DNA of 64,000 bases, taken from NCBI GenBank assembly GCA_947623455.1, contig OX392538.1, positions 23,621,001 to 23,685,000 of the forward strand. The letters run 5' to 3'. Shown here piece by piece: positions 33,700 to 45,284 of the stretch (positions are counted from its first letter, which is position 1; each line of letters begins with the position of its first letter). A program made the position numbers and the translations under genes. The notes beneath the pieces are model-generated. The model saw only the letters and a list, made by a program, of their open reading frames with translations, was not told the origin of the DNA and did not search any database. This stretch comes from Mimachlamys varia (taxonomy: Eukaryota; Mollusca; Bivalvia; Pectinida; Pectinidae).

Positions 33700-34430
33700 G
33701 ATACACGTGGGCTGGTAGTACATGTTATATACAGTACAGGTTTTCCGGTAACAAACTATGAGTATACACAATATATATACAGTTATGTATATATATGTAG
33801 GACTGAGGTGGCTGCCAAACTATGTGTACAAATCAATAAGCTAATCCCGGTACAGTGACGGTAGTTCACGTAGGTCATAGGGACATGTGAAGTTGTTACA
33901 CCTATATTCTGAACGTATGAGCACAGTTGCTGGAAACATAAATATGTTGTGTATAGTATTTTTCGTATGTGTACATGTCCAGCACATGAGCGTATGAGTT
34001 TATGCTTTAGAAGTAGGTTGACTTTCGGTATTGACACGCACGTACACAACCACACAATGTGTTTATAGTTACATTACAAAGTGAAAATACAAACCCAGAG
34101 ACACCCAAGGAAACAAAAGTGTAATGTACAATATACATGGTAGCTTGCAGACATGTTGAACGTTACATATAACTGTAAGTAGTACTAAATGCTGAAGCTG
34201 GAACAGTTGAAATATTGACACGCTTGAATTATTATAAATAACTAGACAGCAGATACATAAAACGGCATTGTACATTTGTCATGTTTAAAATATTTACAAA
34301 ATTTAGGCGATTGCACATATATATACATAAAGCATAACAAAAGCCACCCAGCCGTCCAGGAACAGGACACTACATTATTGTATCTCAAAGATGACGTAAC
34401 ACACACATGTGCTGCACCTTTTAAATTTAG
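33700..34430. other. Intergenic, nothing recognised
   Basis: No supported gene. Overlapping 70-100 codon frames on the minus strand carry no motif. Confidence 0.4.
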
Positions 34431-34439
34431 TAATATATA

Positions 34440-34630
34440 CAGTAACATATGACACACTGACAGTAGAGGCCATCCCACATTTACAGCTGTCTACGAATCT
34501 CCCAAAGTTTTCAACCTTAATTTTTATACATAGGTCATCGGTTGGGCAGTTCCAAATGCGGACGGCCTCATACCGGAAACACGTCTGTCCATACCTGGTA
34601 GTGTTCACACTTAGGACCACCTCGCCTGTG
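34440..34630 (-). mobile_element. LINE C-terminal fragment
   Basis: The minus-strand frame reads VNTTRYGQTCFRYEAVRIWN followed by a CPTDDLCIKIKVENFGRFVD block and CKCGM. It matches the pattern TTRYGxxSFRYxAxxIWNxLP...FKxxxxxWxCxC at the end of CR1/jockey-like LINE proteins, also seen on the plus strand at 1065-1110. Only this end is kept. Confidence 0.65.
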
Positions 34631-34884
34631 TCTGTCCTCTTGTCTAAAAATACTAGAAGAATTCTTCTTTATATACAAATGTCTGACAGCCTTACAGACC
34701 TCGTATGGTAAATGTTCATTCCGTGTAATTCCTCTATTATTACAGTAATTAAGAAGTAGAAATATCCGGGTTGCCGATACTTGGAATGTTTACAAGTAGA
34801 CAGTACGTAATTTGATATAGTCTGCTGAACACAATCACACTATAGACATTATCTTGGCAGTAGGTTAGTATTCCTAATATAGAG

Positions 34885-35080
34885 GACCGCGATACCCGAG
34901 TGGTTAAGGTGTCCCGACATTCTACCACTAGCCATCCACCTCTGGGTTGCGAGTTCGAAACCCACAAGGGCAGTTGCCAGGTACTGACCGTAGGTCGGTG
35001 ATTTTTCTCCGGGTACTCCGGCTTTCATCCACCTCCAAAACCCTGACACGTCCTTAAAAGATCCTTGCTGTTAATAGGAA
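34885..35080 (+). mobile_element. tRNA-derived SINE, near full length
   Basis: The 5' head resembles a Ser/Leu-type tRNA: A-box-like ccgagtggttaaggtgtccc at about 34898 and B box gcgagttcgaaaccc at about 34947. Then follow a ggtactgaccgtaggtcggt block, the central domain tttttctccgggtactccgg (about 35000) and the tail ccttgctgttaataggaaaa. Internal Pol III promoter elements are intact by eye. The same family is at 28090-28235 and 37715-37930 (minus) and 3785-3960 (tail). Confidence 0.85.
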
Positions 35081-36165
35081 AATTCTGACAAAATTATTCC
35101 AAAATATTGTATCATAAACACTATATGTATACAGGTATGTACAATATACAGTATAGTGTAAATAAAAGGCAAACTCACCACAGGTGTATTGACTTCAAAA
35201 ATTTATCATATAATTATACAAGATACATGTATCTTATATAATTTGGTAAAATCCTGGATCAACGTTGCTCCATGAATAAAGGACAATTTAGCTTACCATA
35301 ACTTAATTTGTTGATTTCTAATTCCACATTGAGTCATAACAATTATGTTCAGTGATCTCACCTATATCGGAAGATAGACGAAGTTTCCAGCAATATTACG
35401 GTCCATTCCGCTTTCGATTAACCTTGCGGCGTATACTCGTACTTGCTAATATAGCGATACTTTAGAAAGAGTTTAAGTTCAAGGTACACATAGGAGACCA
35501 ACCGGACTAACTTCTAAAACAAACTATTGTATTGATGCGGATCCGTGTGCGGTCAATTAATGCTAAGATCGCTCCGGTTTGATTCGCGTCGGACTTGCTT
35601 TATTACCAGTCCTGGGATCGATTTAATACCCGACCGAGTATTAAATACAATCACAAAACAAACAATAGTTTACAGTAGTTCCTCATAGCAACGAGTTATT
35701 CTACTTCCGTAACTAAAGCAAATACTTCCCCGATACGTGATCCGTGTGTGAGGAAAACGACACGCATATCTTTTTGTTTACCTTTTATCTGAAATAGCAC
35801 CTGTAATCAGGAGACTTCACTTTTGCTTATTTTAGTAACGAAATCGGTGTTAATATTGTAAGCAAATATACACGATTTAGCTTTAACACTATTTTTACTC
35901 GAGAACTTTTACAATTATCAAAATTATGTTCATTTCAAGAATATTTCTTCAGTCGTTAACTAGGGGCCCGTCACATGGTGGCAGACACCCTATATATTGG
36001 TCGTTCTGTGTATTCGTCAGTTCGTCCGAAACACACTCATAACTTTGTAATCTGCGATAAAAGAGAGAGGAAATTAACACGACTGTTTACCACTATTATG
36101 AGGTGTGCCACGTACTCAAGTCGCTGTTGTCAACTAAAGGTCAAGATCTCAAACTTACGGTTTTA
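35080..36165. other. Intergenic, nothing recognised
   Basis: No motif-bearing ORF. The stretch 35500-35760 is slightly richer in CpG than its surroundings but no promoter or exon could be defined. Confidence 0.35.
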
Positions 36166-36715
36166 ACATCGTCGGAAATTAAACCCACGGTAAATTTCTC
36201 TGACGTTTGCATTCCGATGGAAACCCTCGTTTTCGTACTAAATTAGTAGCCAATCATATCGACACTTTCATCCGTGACTACATCCATTCGGGACATCCAT
36301 TCTAGATATCCCGTTTAATTTGTAGCACCGCCTGTCAACAAAACTTGTCGACAGTGTTATAAGTGTGCAATGACTTCGCTTGGCTGTGTTGTTGGAAAGA
36401 GGAAGAAACACGTCTCCCTCGTTCAGTATTGGTTTATTTTCTAGCCCGCGAATTCACAATATATCCTCCTTTTTGGAGAGTTCTGACATTTACATGCAGA
36501 TGACAGATTATCTCCGTTAGACTATCATTCTCTCTCTCACCCATCATATACCATACATACAACAATTGTGTCGATTGTGATCAAAATATAAGGTCCCACT
36601 ATACGGAGATTGATATCGGCGTCATGCCTACTGAAATGTACTGGTCGTGGTCAAGGTAAAATGATCTAACAGAGTGTCATGAGAAACGACCACTCTGATT
36701 GGTCGAAATATCTGA

Positions 36716-37545
36716 ATAAAAATAAGAGTATACCGAAGCGTTAACAAAATCATAATCCAAACTCAAAATCGATTAAACCAGTGGCAAAATATGAACAAAT
36801 GAAAGATTAACATGGAAACCCTTGCAAAAGTACAAGAGAATAAGACCAGGTGTTCCGGAAGAGTAAGCGTCTTCTGCTTCATCGACGACAACCGCCATGT
36901 AAGTCTTTGTCACATCCAAGTAAACAACAGGTTCTCAAAATGAGAACTGAGTATCATTGTCAATCACAACAAGTAAACACACTATTGAGCATACTCAAAA
37001 ACGTCCATATTCATATCACTCAAAGATACAGAATATTTCTCAATGAGACACAGATTGCGACCATAAAACTTCCCCATAGTTCTGATCAACCTGCATCTCT
37101 CGAATCATTGTGTTGTTAATTTCAGCAGTCGACATCGATCACGAAAATCCCGATATTTAGAGCAAGCCCTGGAATACCGAATCAACAGCGACATGTAAAC
37201 ACCATAGGTTGGAGAAGCAGGGATGTTTCTATCAAGAAATGGAAAGTTAACGATCGGATTATTGAAATCATCACGTTTATCGTATAGCTTAGTAGTAAGC
37301 TGTCCATGTTGGTCGTAGTTTAAGTAGAGATCGAGTTAAGCAGCTGATGTAGAAGAGTCTTTTGTGTCCTTTATTTCGAGTTCAGAAGGGTATATACGAT
37401 CGACGTGGTCAGCAAACTTCTTGTTGTTTATAGACAACACATCGTCGATTTATCTGAAGTGAAATTAAAAGATTCGGCAAGGTTTTTGTTACCTGTCCTG
37501 ATTAGCTCCTCCACAAATTCGGCGTCTATTCGGGGAAACGAAGAT
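36716..37545 (-). mobile_element. Penelope-like element, 5'-truncated, with RT catalytic region
   Basis: Read on the minus strand, it starts in the RT with EFVEELIRTGNKNLAESFNF, then the catalytic IDDVLSINN block at about 37440 (the palm aspartates missing from the tandem units), YPSELEIKD, LTTKLYDKRDDFN, IVNFPFLDRNIPASPTYGVY, and the 3' tail ending at 36716. Frameshifts and at least one stop (after TSAA) disrupt it. Together with the tandem units it shows the domain order of the intact element: GIY-YIG, linker, RT, 3' tail. Confidence 0.85.
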
Positions 37546-37714
37546 TTACATCTGTTTTAACCCACGGTATGCAAACGTCAGAGAAGTGTACCGTGGGTTT
37601 CCGACGATTGGTTTTTCACGGGATCCTTTTATTTTAAAACACATTCGTTTCCGCTCTCGTACTTTGAAATCTGTCATAGTAGAGGGATGAAACTATGCGT
37701 GATTGTTTAGTTTT

Positions 37715-37930
37715 GGTTAGGTTTAATTAGGTTTATGTCATATTAACAGTCAGGGTCATTTAAAGACGTGCCAGGCTTTGTAGGTGGAAGAAAGCTGGAG
37801 TACAAGGAGAAAAACCACCGACCTACGGTCAGTACCTAGCAATTGCCCCACGTGGGACTGGAATTCGCAACTCAGAGGTGGAGGGCTAGTGGTAGAATGT
37901 CGGAATACCTTAACCACTCGGCCACCGCGT
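37715..37930 (-). mobile_element. tRNA-derived SINE, near full length
   Basis: In plus orientation: tail gtcatattaacagtcagggt, the central domain complement (a gctggagtacaaggagaaaa block), gacctacggtcagtacctag, the B box complement ggaattcgcaactca, and the A-box complement ccttaaccactcggccaccg ending at about 37928. Same family as 34885-35080, opposite strand. Confidence 0.85.
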
Positions 37931-38189
37931 GATTGTTAACTAGTATTGCAGGGGTGGGGGTCGCGAACCCAGAAGGTCAAGGTCTCATAATAAGTGTTTA
38001 TCATATATCTATAACCTGTAATAGTGGACCAATGAAACTTTGCATAATTGTTAACCACTATTGGACAATATACAGTGCACTCTTACTAGGTCATTGTGAC
38101 CTCGACCAAAATAAAAGAGCAAAAGTGCAAAAAAAGGTTTGCACCAAGGTGATGCAAACAGTCCGTCACTGTATCAAATTACATGTATC

Positions 38190-38573
38190 ACATCAAAAAA
38201 TCTTATTAAATACAGATCCTTGTTCTCACTCCGTTTTACAAAGATCTGACAACATCCCATAAGAGGTCACAATCAGATGACCTTTGCCGCCTCTTTACTT
38301 AACACTAAAATAATTTTCCAATGACCTGTCATCTTTCAGCAAATCATTTTGTCACATTATTCCACATGACTAAACGGACAAATGCGAATATGCAAGCTTT
38401 GTCGCTTCAACATTTCACTGTCAAGATTCTGACAGTAATAATTTGATTGGCTAATGCAAAAGGTCATCGGGACATGACCCCCTATGGGATTTTCTCAGAT
38501 CTTAACGCAGCAGTGAGAAGTTTACGGAACGGCGCGGAGATCAAGATGTGATTTTAATCAGATTGCACATCAA
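38190..38573. mobile_element. TIR MITE of about 390 bp, copy 2
   Basis: Colinear with 24987-25375: tacagatcc-ttgttctca, atctgacaacatcccataag, ttacttaacactaaaat, ttgattggctaatgc, ggtcatcgggacatgac, ggcgcggagatcaagat and the end attttaatcagattg. The start is slightly eroded. Confidence 0.75.
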
Positions 38574-38689
38574 AGATCAAATTTTGCATATCTTACATGT
38601 AACTTTTAAATCAGGGCACTTTTTTACATGCCAGTGTTGTTGTTTTGTCTGGGTTTTTTTTATAATTGTGGACTGGTGTGGTCTTATGC

Positions 38690-39170
38690 TGTTTAAGTCC
38701 AAACGCAAATATTAGCATGACAAAATACATGCAGTAAAATTATATCAGTAACTATGCCAAGTTTCAATTTAATTACATATCAATAACACTATAAATAGTG
38801 GATGCTAACGTAAATTTTCGAAATTCCCATGTTCTCGCCCCAAAACAGTAGAACATGCAAAAATCTTTCCTCCAAAAATCAATAAGGTGTTCAGTATGAT
38901 AATATCAGTAACTTCCCTTAGTTCCAATTGAATCCGATATAAGTGACACTATAAAAAGTTGACTTTAACACAAATTCTCAAAATTCCCAAGTTTTGCCCC
39001 AAAATACCAAAACCTGCAACACGATTTCATTTAAATTGAGGTTAGGTATGAAGTATGATAGTTAGAGTAATATGACCAACTTTCAATTCAATCAGATAAT
39101 TATAACACTGTGAAAAGTGGACTTTAACGCAAATGTTGACGCCGCCGGAAAAGCAACAACTTAGTCCCGC
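38690..39170. repeat. Degenerate tandem repeat, three ~163-bp monomers
   Basis: The blocks 'agtttcaatttaat', 'agttccaattgaat' and 'actttcaattcaat' recur at about 38760, 38922 and 39084. Each is followed by a cactataaatagtgga-like block and acgcaaat/cacaaat, with gccccaaaa runs between the first and second pairs. Diverged; no coding capacity. Confidence 0.6.
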
Positions 39171-39384
39171 TTTTCTCGACAATCGTCGAGTCGAGACAAA
39201 AACTGAACACCGATTCTTTTATAGATATAACATGTATTAAACTTAATTACATCAATTTTTGCATCGAACTCATTCCATATTACAGCAAATAATTATCTAT
39301 TAAATAATTAGATCTTAATGTATTTGCATGAACAACATTTTAATAAATTATATATAACTATATAATTATATCGTATTGATAAGA

Positions 39385-39425
39385 TAATAAGACCAGGTGT
39401 TCTGGAAGAGTAAGCGTCTCTTGCT
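39385..39425 (-). mobile_element. Short Penelope-like 3' tail piece
   Basis: The 40-bp stretch with aataagaccaggtgttctgg and agagtaagcgtct matches the internal part of the Penelope tail. It lies immediately 3' of the LINE fragment at 39440 and in the same orientation as all other tails. Confidence 0.5.
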
Positions 39426-39439
39426 TCTTAAGATGATAG

Positions 39440-39770
39440 ATGGTTTACTTATTTAAAGATCTTATATACAAGGAGCACATCAGAATAAAGTGATATTCGT
39501 CTTCAATGTCATAACGACACACAGGGCAAGTTCGAAACTGGCGTGGAATTCGAATGTCGCTATGTCTGCCCGATTCGATAAGGAGCCAGTGCGAAGATGA
39601 ACGCAATCTTACAAAAGCTTTTTTGTCATCAACAGAAACAAGTTTTGAAAGATATATAAACTTGTAGTGTTATAACACCTATAATACCCACCAAGCGGCA
39701 TCCGAATACCACATCTCCAAATATCTATATCCTAAGTCACTTCGCGTTGTCTTTACATAACTGAACATCT
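39440..39770 (-). mobile_element. LINE C-terminal fragment with CxxC-H-C knuckle
   Basis: The minus-strand frame reads KAFVRLRSSSHWLLIESGRH, then IPRQFRTCPVCRYDIEDEYH and FILMCSLYIRSL before a stop. The C-P-V-C...EDEYHF...C pattern is the conserved knuckle ending RTE/jockey-like LINE proteins. The upstream part to 39770 is frameshifted. Confidence 0.75.
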
Positions 39771-39779
39771 TTGAGTGAA

Positions 39780-40960
39780 ATACGCCTGTTTCGTGCATGT
39801 TATGTATAATATAACTACATGTAACTCGATATTTTACCATCTTCTGATATAAGTTTGTGCCAAAACAATATCATTCTAACATTAATTTTATCTTGTATTG
39901 GGAATGGTCCCAATTCTCAATATACCATGTAATTAGGCGTACTTTTTCTTAGATTAAGAATTTTTTAATGAAATTTATTTAGATGTATGGTCTCCTAAAG
40001 TGCGATATTTTCAAATCTCCAAATCAACCGCATTTATTTTTTCCAAAAAAATGTAATTAAATTATCGCACTTTCTCGTGACACCACATTGCACCAGACAT
40101 TGTTTTTCCTATATGTCAAAGAAGTTGTTACACTCAAACTCCGTGATATAACTAAATCTCATCGCCGGTTATCGTTCAAAACGCAGTTACTATACCGTAT
40201 ACATACATGTGAATAAAGTTTGAAATTTAGCTTTGACTTTCCTCAATATATGTTTCTTAATTCCAACATAATAATATGTGTGAATTTACTACGACAACTT
40301 GTTAACATTTAAAATTGCAAAATAGAAAACAGAATAGATTCTGTATCAAAAGTACTGAAGCTGTCCATTCTTTAAATAACTTTTTGAGAAAAATTGTACC
40401 TGCCCTGGTGTGTCGTATGTCGTACTAATAATTACAGGTATATTTGATGGTACATATGTATATTTAACACTTGATTGAACGGACCAAAACTTTACTGAAC
40501 AGTCAGGTCGAAACAAACGCTATACGAGGACAACACACATAATGATCAATAAATACTTATATAGTCATACTCTAACTCTAATGAGTAGAGCAATGCTTGA
40601 GAATAAATAAAACAAAATGTAAAGAATAAAAAAAATATTTATATAACAACGATAGGTAAAATGAGCCAATACTGAGTACAAGAAAATTAATAATCGACAT
40701 AAACCTCAAAAGAGTTTTTTTCCGACAAATTCATAATCAACTGTATATACATGTGGTAGGAATCAATATAAGCTATGACCTTATTTTCAATCCCTGTGTA
40801 CCATATTTATTGAATTAACATGTGTGAATATGGAGTATACACTGTTAAGTTCATATAGTTCACAGTACTGTATTTTATAGCATTCAGAAATAGGAAATAA
40901 TATGTGGCCAACTATTTACAGCCTGTAGAAGGGAAAATGCTACATTTCAAATACATGCAC
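39780..40960. other. Intergenic, nothing recognised
   Basis: AT-rich sequence. A gtgaataaagtttgaaa block near 40210 resembles a LINE tail. No gene. Confidence 0.35.
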
Positions 40961-40965
40961 ATAGA

Positions 40966-41240
40966 GGATATCTAACATTGTCTTCAGTAATACGAAATAT
41001 ATTTTACGAGTGTGGTTAATATTTTGATATTTTATGAATGCGCAGCAAAATAAATGATAACTCTGTAGCGTAAAATGAAGTTTTCGTGTCGTTAAGCTAA
41101 CCCGAATTTAAACAGAACGTCAGCTTGAAGTTTTTCCAAAGCTAGTTTGTAAGCTGTGTTTTGATTGGTCGATTCAGCAAAAGTGATACTTTTCACTTTT
41201 ATAGAATGAATAATCTTCGATATTTCACTGGTAAAAATGT
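40966..41240. repeat. Dispersed repeat related to 62882-63200
   Basis: agaggatatctaacattgtc, then the ttcagtaatacgaaatatat block and gagtgtggttaatatt match the left arm of the palindrome at 62882. Further on, ttttgattggtcgattc and the gatatttcactggtaaaaat block match 63105-63180. The last block also recurs at 42400-42430. Confidence 0.5.
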
Positions 41241-41924
41241 AATAAATACTGATATTCATCACCAATTTTATGTACTACAAATGTACTTATTGATCACAAA
41301 ATGAGCATGGTATTAGTTAATAATAAATACTAATATATTCAATTCAAAACACTTTAAATACATTAAACTGTTAGCAGTACCTGCCAAAGTATAACCGCAA
41401 CTGAGTTAAATGCCTTTTGAAACATTTAGACATACCGTTATAGAGAACAGAGTGTCACTATGTAGTTACAGCTATTAAACGTAATCAAAACACATTAATA
41501 AAAACGCTGAGTAATGTACATATAGCGATTTTCAGCAAATATTTGTTGTCAAAAGAAGACGGGAATTACGTATAAGTCAAAACAACTTACAGTGTATACA
41601 ACGCCTTCTCCCAATATACATTTTACATGACATACACATTTTATCACAATTTGACATAAATATTTCTTGCTGAGTAACATAAATAATTTACAGTATATAT
41701 ATAATCAACGTTATTGAGAAAACTTAATATTTTCAAAGAGAGATGAATTAAAAAAAACACACACGAAATATTATACATGTTCGAAGATTATAATTTATTT
41801 TGCTAGAAAGCTATATTTGTATGCTGTGTTGCCTTCGCCTATATACAAATTGTATCAATAGTAAAACAAATCGTAGAATATCACATTATATTTATATTCT
41901 GTGTTGCCTTCGCCTATATAGAGG

Positions 41925-42045
41925 TTATTCAATGGTTTCCCGTTTCATATCAGATATATTTCACAAGAACTTGTATGGTAGATTTTTAAAATCTGACATA
42001 CGAGTGAAATATATTTGACATTTAATGGGAAACTATTGAATTTTC
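41925..42045. repeat. Imperfect palindromic MITE
   Basis: Left arm aatggtttcccgtttcatat followed by cagatatatttcac; right arm gtgaaatatatttgacattt followed by aatgggaaactattgaa. Same family as 62158-62292. Just upstream, a unit of about 80 bp with gtgttgccttcgcctatata is duplicated (41822 and 41898). Confidence 0.65.
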
Positions 42046-42331
42046 TCTTTATAACGTTTTCCAAAATTCCCAAATGCCTGATTCCATTTTTAAAACTGAT
42101 CCGGACGGAGTGCATTTATAAGCCTTGTAGAATATCAATACGCCACAGGGATGAAGTTCTATTTTTTGTTAAACAATATAGTAAAAATACAAAAACATAC
42201 TAATAAAATCTATTAGACATCTTTTTATTTCCAAAATACTATAAAGGTTTTTAATTTCCTTACTCTATATGACTTTATTATAGAATAACGAACAAAGAGT
42301 ACACAAATAGTGTGCAATAATATCCGACCGA

Positions 42332-42385
42332 AACTTATATCATCACTAATGATGATATAAGCAGCCAGTGATGATATAAGTTTTA
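42332..42385. repeat. Short inverted repeats around atgatgatataag
   Basis: cttatatcatcact at 42334 faces aatgatgatataag directly after it and again agtgatgatataagt at about 42369, so three alternating copies can pair. Function unknown; likely part of a foldback element. Confidence 0.5.
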
Positions 42386-42448
42386 TCAAGTTGATATTTT
42401 CTGATATTTCACTGGTAAAAATGTAATAAATATCATAATAATAAAATT

Positions 42449-42492
42449 CCCCCTCAGTAGTCATAAAAAGCTTTTTATGACTACTGAGGGGG
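42449..42492. repeat. Perfect 44-bp palindrome
   Basis: The half-site ccccctcagtagtcataaaa+ag (22 bp) is followed immediately by its exact reverse complement, with no loop. No imperfection was found. Confidence 0.9.
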
Positions 42493-43161
42493 CATTTTTA
42501 TCGAAAATTGATCTTAACCCCCCCAAATGTGTAAAATTACGCTAAACACCCTATTTTAGGTCCAAAACTAGCTGTAACAAATTCTCAGGTCCCTGTGTTA
42601 CAATTTGCAATGCTGCATCACATGACCTTATTCCTACGCCCTGTTGAAATACGTAATATCAAAACTTTTCACTCCGTCACAGATAATCGTAAAATTTGCT
42701 TTGGTTGTATTAATTAGAAGTCCTTTCGAAACTGTGAGGGGACATTTCGTCTTTCGGTTTGACTTTTTTTTAGGACTATCGCGGTATAGCTAGCTATACT
42801 AGTCAAAACGTAAAAAAGTCAAAAGATCCCTAGCCCACAGTTCGTTTTTGGATAAATGTATGGTCTTTAGAGCAATACATCCGACGTAACACTTTATAAG
42901 GCTCTAGCTAGAGGCCTATATATATGTATATATAACTATTGTCTTTATTTCTTCCAAATCAAATATTACCACGGTCAACGTGTACTCCTTGAGTGGTTAC
43001 CTAAATGACATTTCCACATGGGTCAAACACGCTAAGCTTAAGCCGAGTCTATTCTAATTATTATCATTTCTAATGGCCGTTTAATAAGAAAGCAAGAGCA
43101 GCGAGGTGTAAGAGTCGAGTACTAATACATCACTTGTGCCGCGGTCAAAATGCTTGAGTTC

Positions 43162-44933
43162 ATAGTCCAGTCAAATTAGCCAAACTATAGGCCTAACCAG
43201 GACAAAATTGCAACATAACTTATTTTCATATTTTTTGAATGGTGGATACCTATACTGTAACAGAAAAAAAAGACTACCAAAATCTACCTTTGGAAAACCA
43301 CTCTTTTTCGCACAAATTAGGATAAAGAAATAAGCATAATTGCTCAATGGTGCAACTTTAAAGTGAAATATTTAATTCTCAAATAATTTTTGAAATTTAA
43401 TTATTAACTACATTGTATAACTATCATGTTTAATTCAAACACGTAAACTAAATCGATAGAAAAAATTGCATCAAGAAATAATGTACAGTCAAGAGTCACT
43501 GAAAAGCATCTGAAGTTGAACATACGTGCTTTTTTGCCTTTTTCAGACAAAAGATAATACAAAATTATCATAAATATCAATGCTAGCTAGGTATGAATGA
43601 ATCCATTAAAATATTACATATGTATTAAATTTTCCTATATGAAACATTTTGCTTTCATACATTTTTTTTTTAATCTTGAAAGAAGGCTGCGAGGCCAATT
43701 TTGTACAGTTTCAACGTCAATATTGAATGATTTCGCAATTTATGCAACCTGTATTTTAATAATGTAAAATGCAAATGGTTAAAAAAATTTCGCATGCTTT
43801 CATGTATGTACAGTGTTTATTTTAAATACTAATTTGGTAAGGTCAGTTTGCTTATGTATTGATAATCAAATCTTCAAAACTTAATACATGTTGTTTGGGA
43901 AGAACGGCAAAAAATGACTAAGTTCATCATTCTAAATAACAAAAAAATTGCATAACTTTTTCATGTTGTATCCGATTGCTAAATGGCTTGGTCTGGCTAA
44001 AGACAATAAGATTGGTTGAGTAAAAAAAAAATTCTTTTGTTTCCTAATGGTCAATAATGAAAATACATTATTTTCAATTAAATTATTAAGATTTTTGTAT
44101 GTTCCAATTTGGATTTATTTCATTAAAACAACCATTTTATGGTAATATTTCTGACAAAGTCTTCATGGATTCTGATTAAACTTGGCAGAGAAACAAGGAG
44201 GTTCGTTGTTCAGAATAGTGGACTTAGCCATTTTTGACCGTTCAGATTAAACTGAATAAGGCAGTGGTTTCAAGATTTGATTTTAAGCATAATGGCAAGT
44301 TTATCTTATCCAATTTTGTATTTAAGATAAGCAATGTACATACTTTAATGAAAATAAAAATGACTTAAGCATTTGCCTTCCTTATTATTAAAACACATGT
44401 GAAAGAGATATGCAAAGCATTCAATATGGACTTCGAAAAAGTGCAAAATCAGCATATTTTGACGACTCTGATGTTTAATAAGTTTATTTATGTTAATCAA
44501 TCATCAGTCATATTAAACAATTTAATTAAATGCCATCATTTTAAAGATACAATTCTCAAAATGTGAAAAAAGTAAAGTATCGTCAGGTAAAATGGATTTT
44601 TAGTGATATTGACGAATCAATGTTTTTTCAACATGACGTACCAGTAAAAGGATTTTGGCTAATCTGAAATAAACATAAACTTGTTATTAAATTTAGCTAT
44701 GCATTGTACTATAAAAATTGCTTAATAATTAGTTATTTCACTTAAAAGTTGGCCTCGTAAGAAATTCCGATGATTTTCTTGACCCCCAATTTGTGCGAGA
44801 AAAAACGATTTCCCAAATGTAGATTTTGGTAGACTTTTTTTCTGTTAAAGTATAGGTATCCATCTTCTAAGAAAACTGAAAATATATTCTGTTGCAATTT
44901 TGTGCCGGTTAAACCCTATATTGACTAGACTAT
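43162..44933. mobile_element. 1.77-kb DNA transposon with long terminal inverted repeats, no ORF
   Basis: The left end (43162-43322: catagtccagtcaa ... gacaaaattgcaac ... ggatacctatact ... ctaccaaaatctac ... cgcacaaatt) and right end (44795-44933: aatttgtgcgag ... gtagattttggtag ... gtataggtatcc ... gttgcaattttgtgcc ... ttgactagacta) are inverted repeats of about 140-160 bp with scattered mismatches. The interior is AT-rich with stops in all frames. I infer a non-autonomous cut-and-paste element; superfamily unknown, and no target-site duplication could be confirmed by eye. Confidence 0.75.
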
Positions 44934-45284
44934 CAGTCATACTTACGTACAATGTATTTGAGTTGTCTTTCTTTGAACACCGAATCATGAAGACCCGGGC
45001 CGGAAATCACATGACAGCTATATATAAAGTTCCAATATTCGTAGATTGTTTAAACATGTCGTTGATAGTTATCAGTAATTTCAACAGTTAGACTTTGAAG
45101 TGATTTAACATGTATGTCGGAATTAAACACAACAGAATCACGAAAGCTTTCGCCACATTCGTATTTTCCGGAAGCAAATTTGCCGACCTCGCAATTTTGT
45201 TTATTTTGTAAAGTCATTGTCTAGTAGCCGCTTGATGTACTTTGCTCTTTTGATACAAACGCTTTAAGCACTGAGATTTTAAAG

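Noticed and set aside
34885..34970. A functional tRNA-Ser/Leu gene
   Set aside because: A and B boxes are present, but the sequence continues into a SINE body and tail repeated elsewhere, and arm pairing is degraded.
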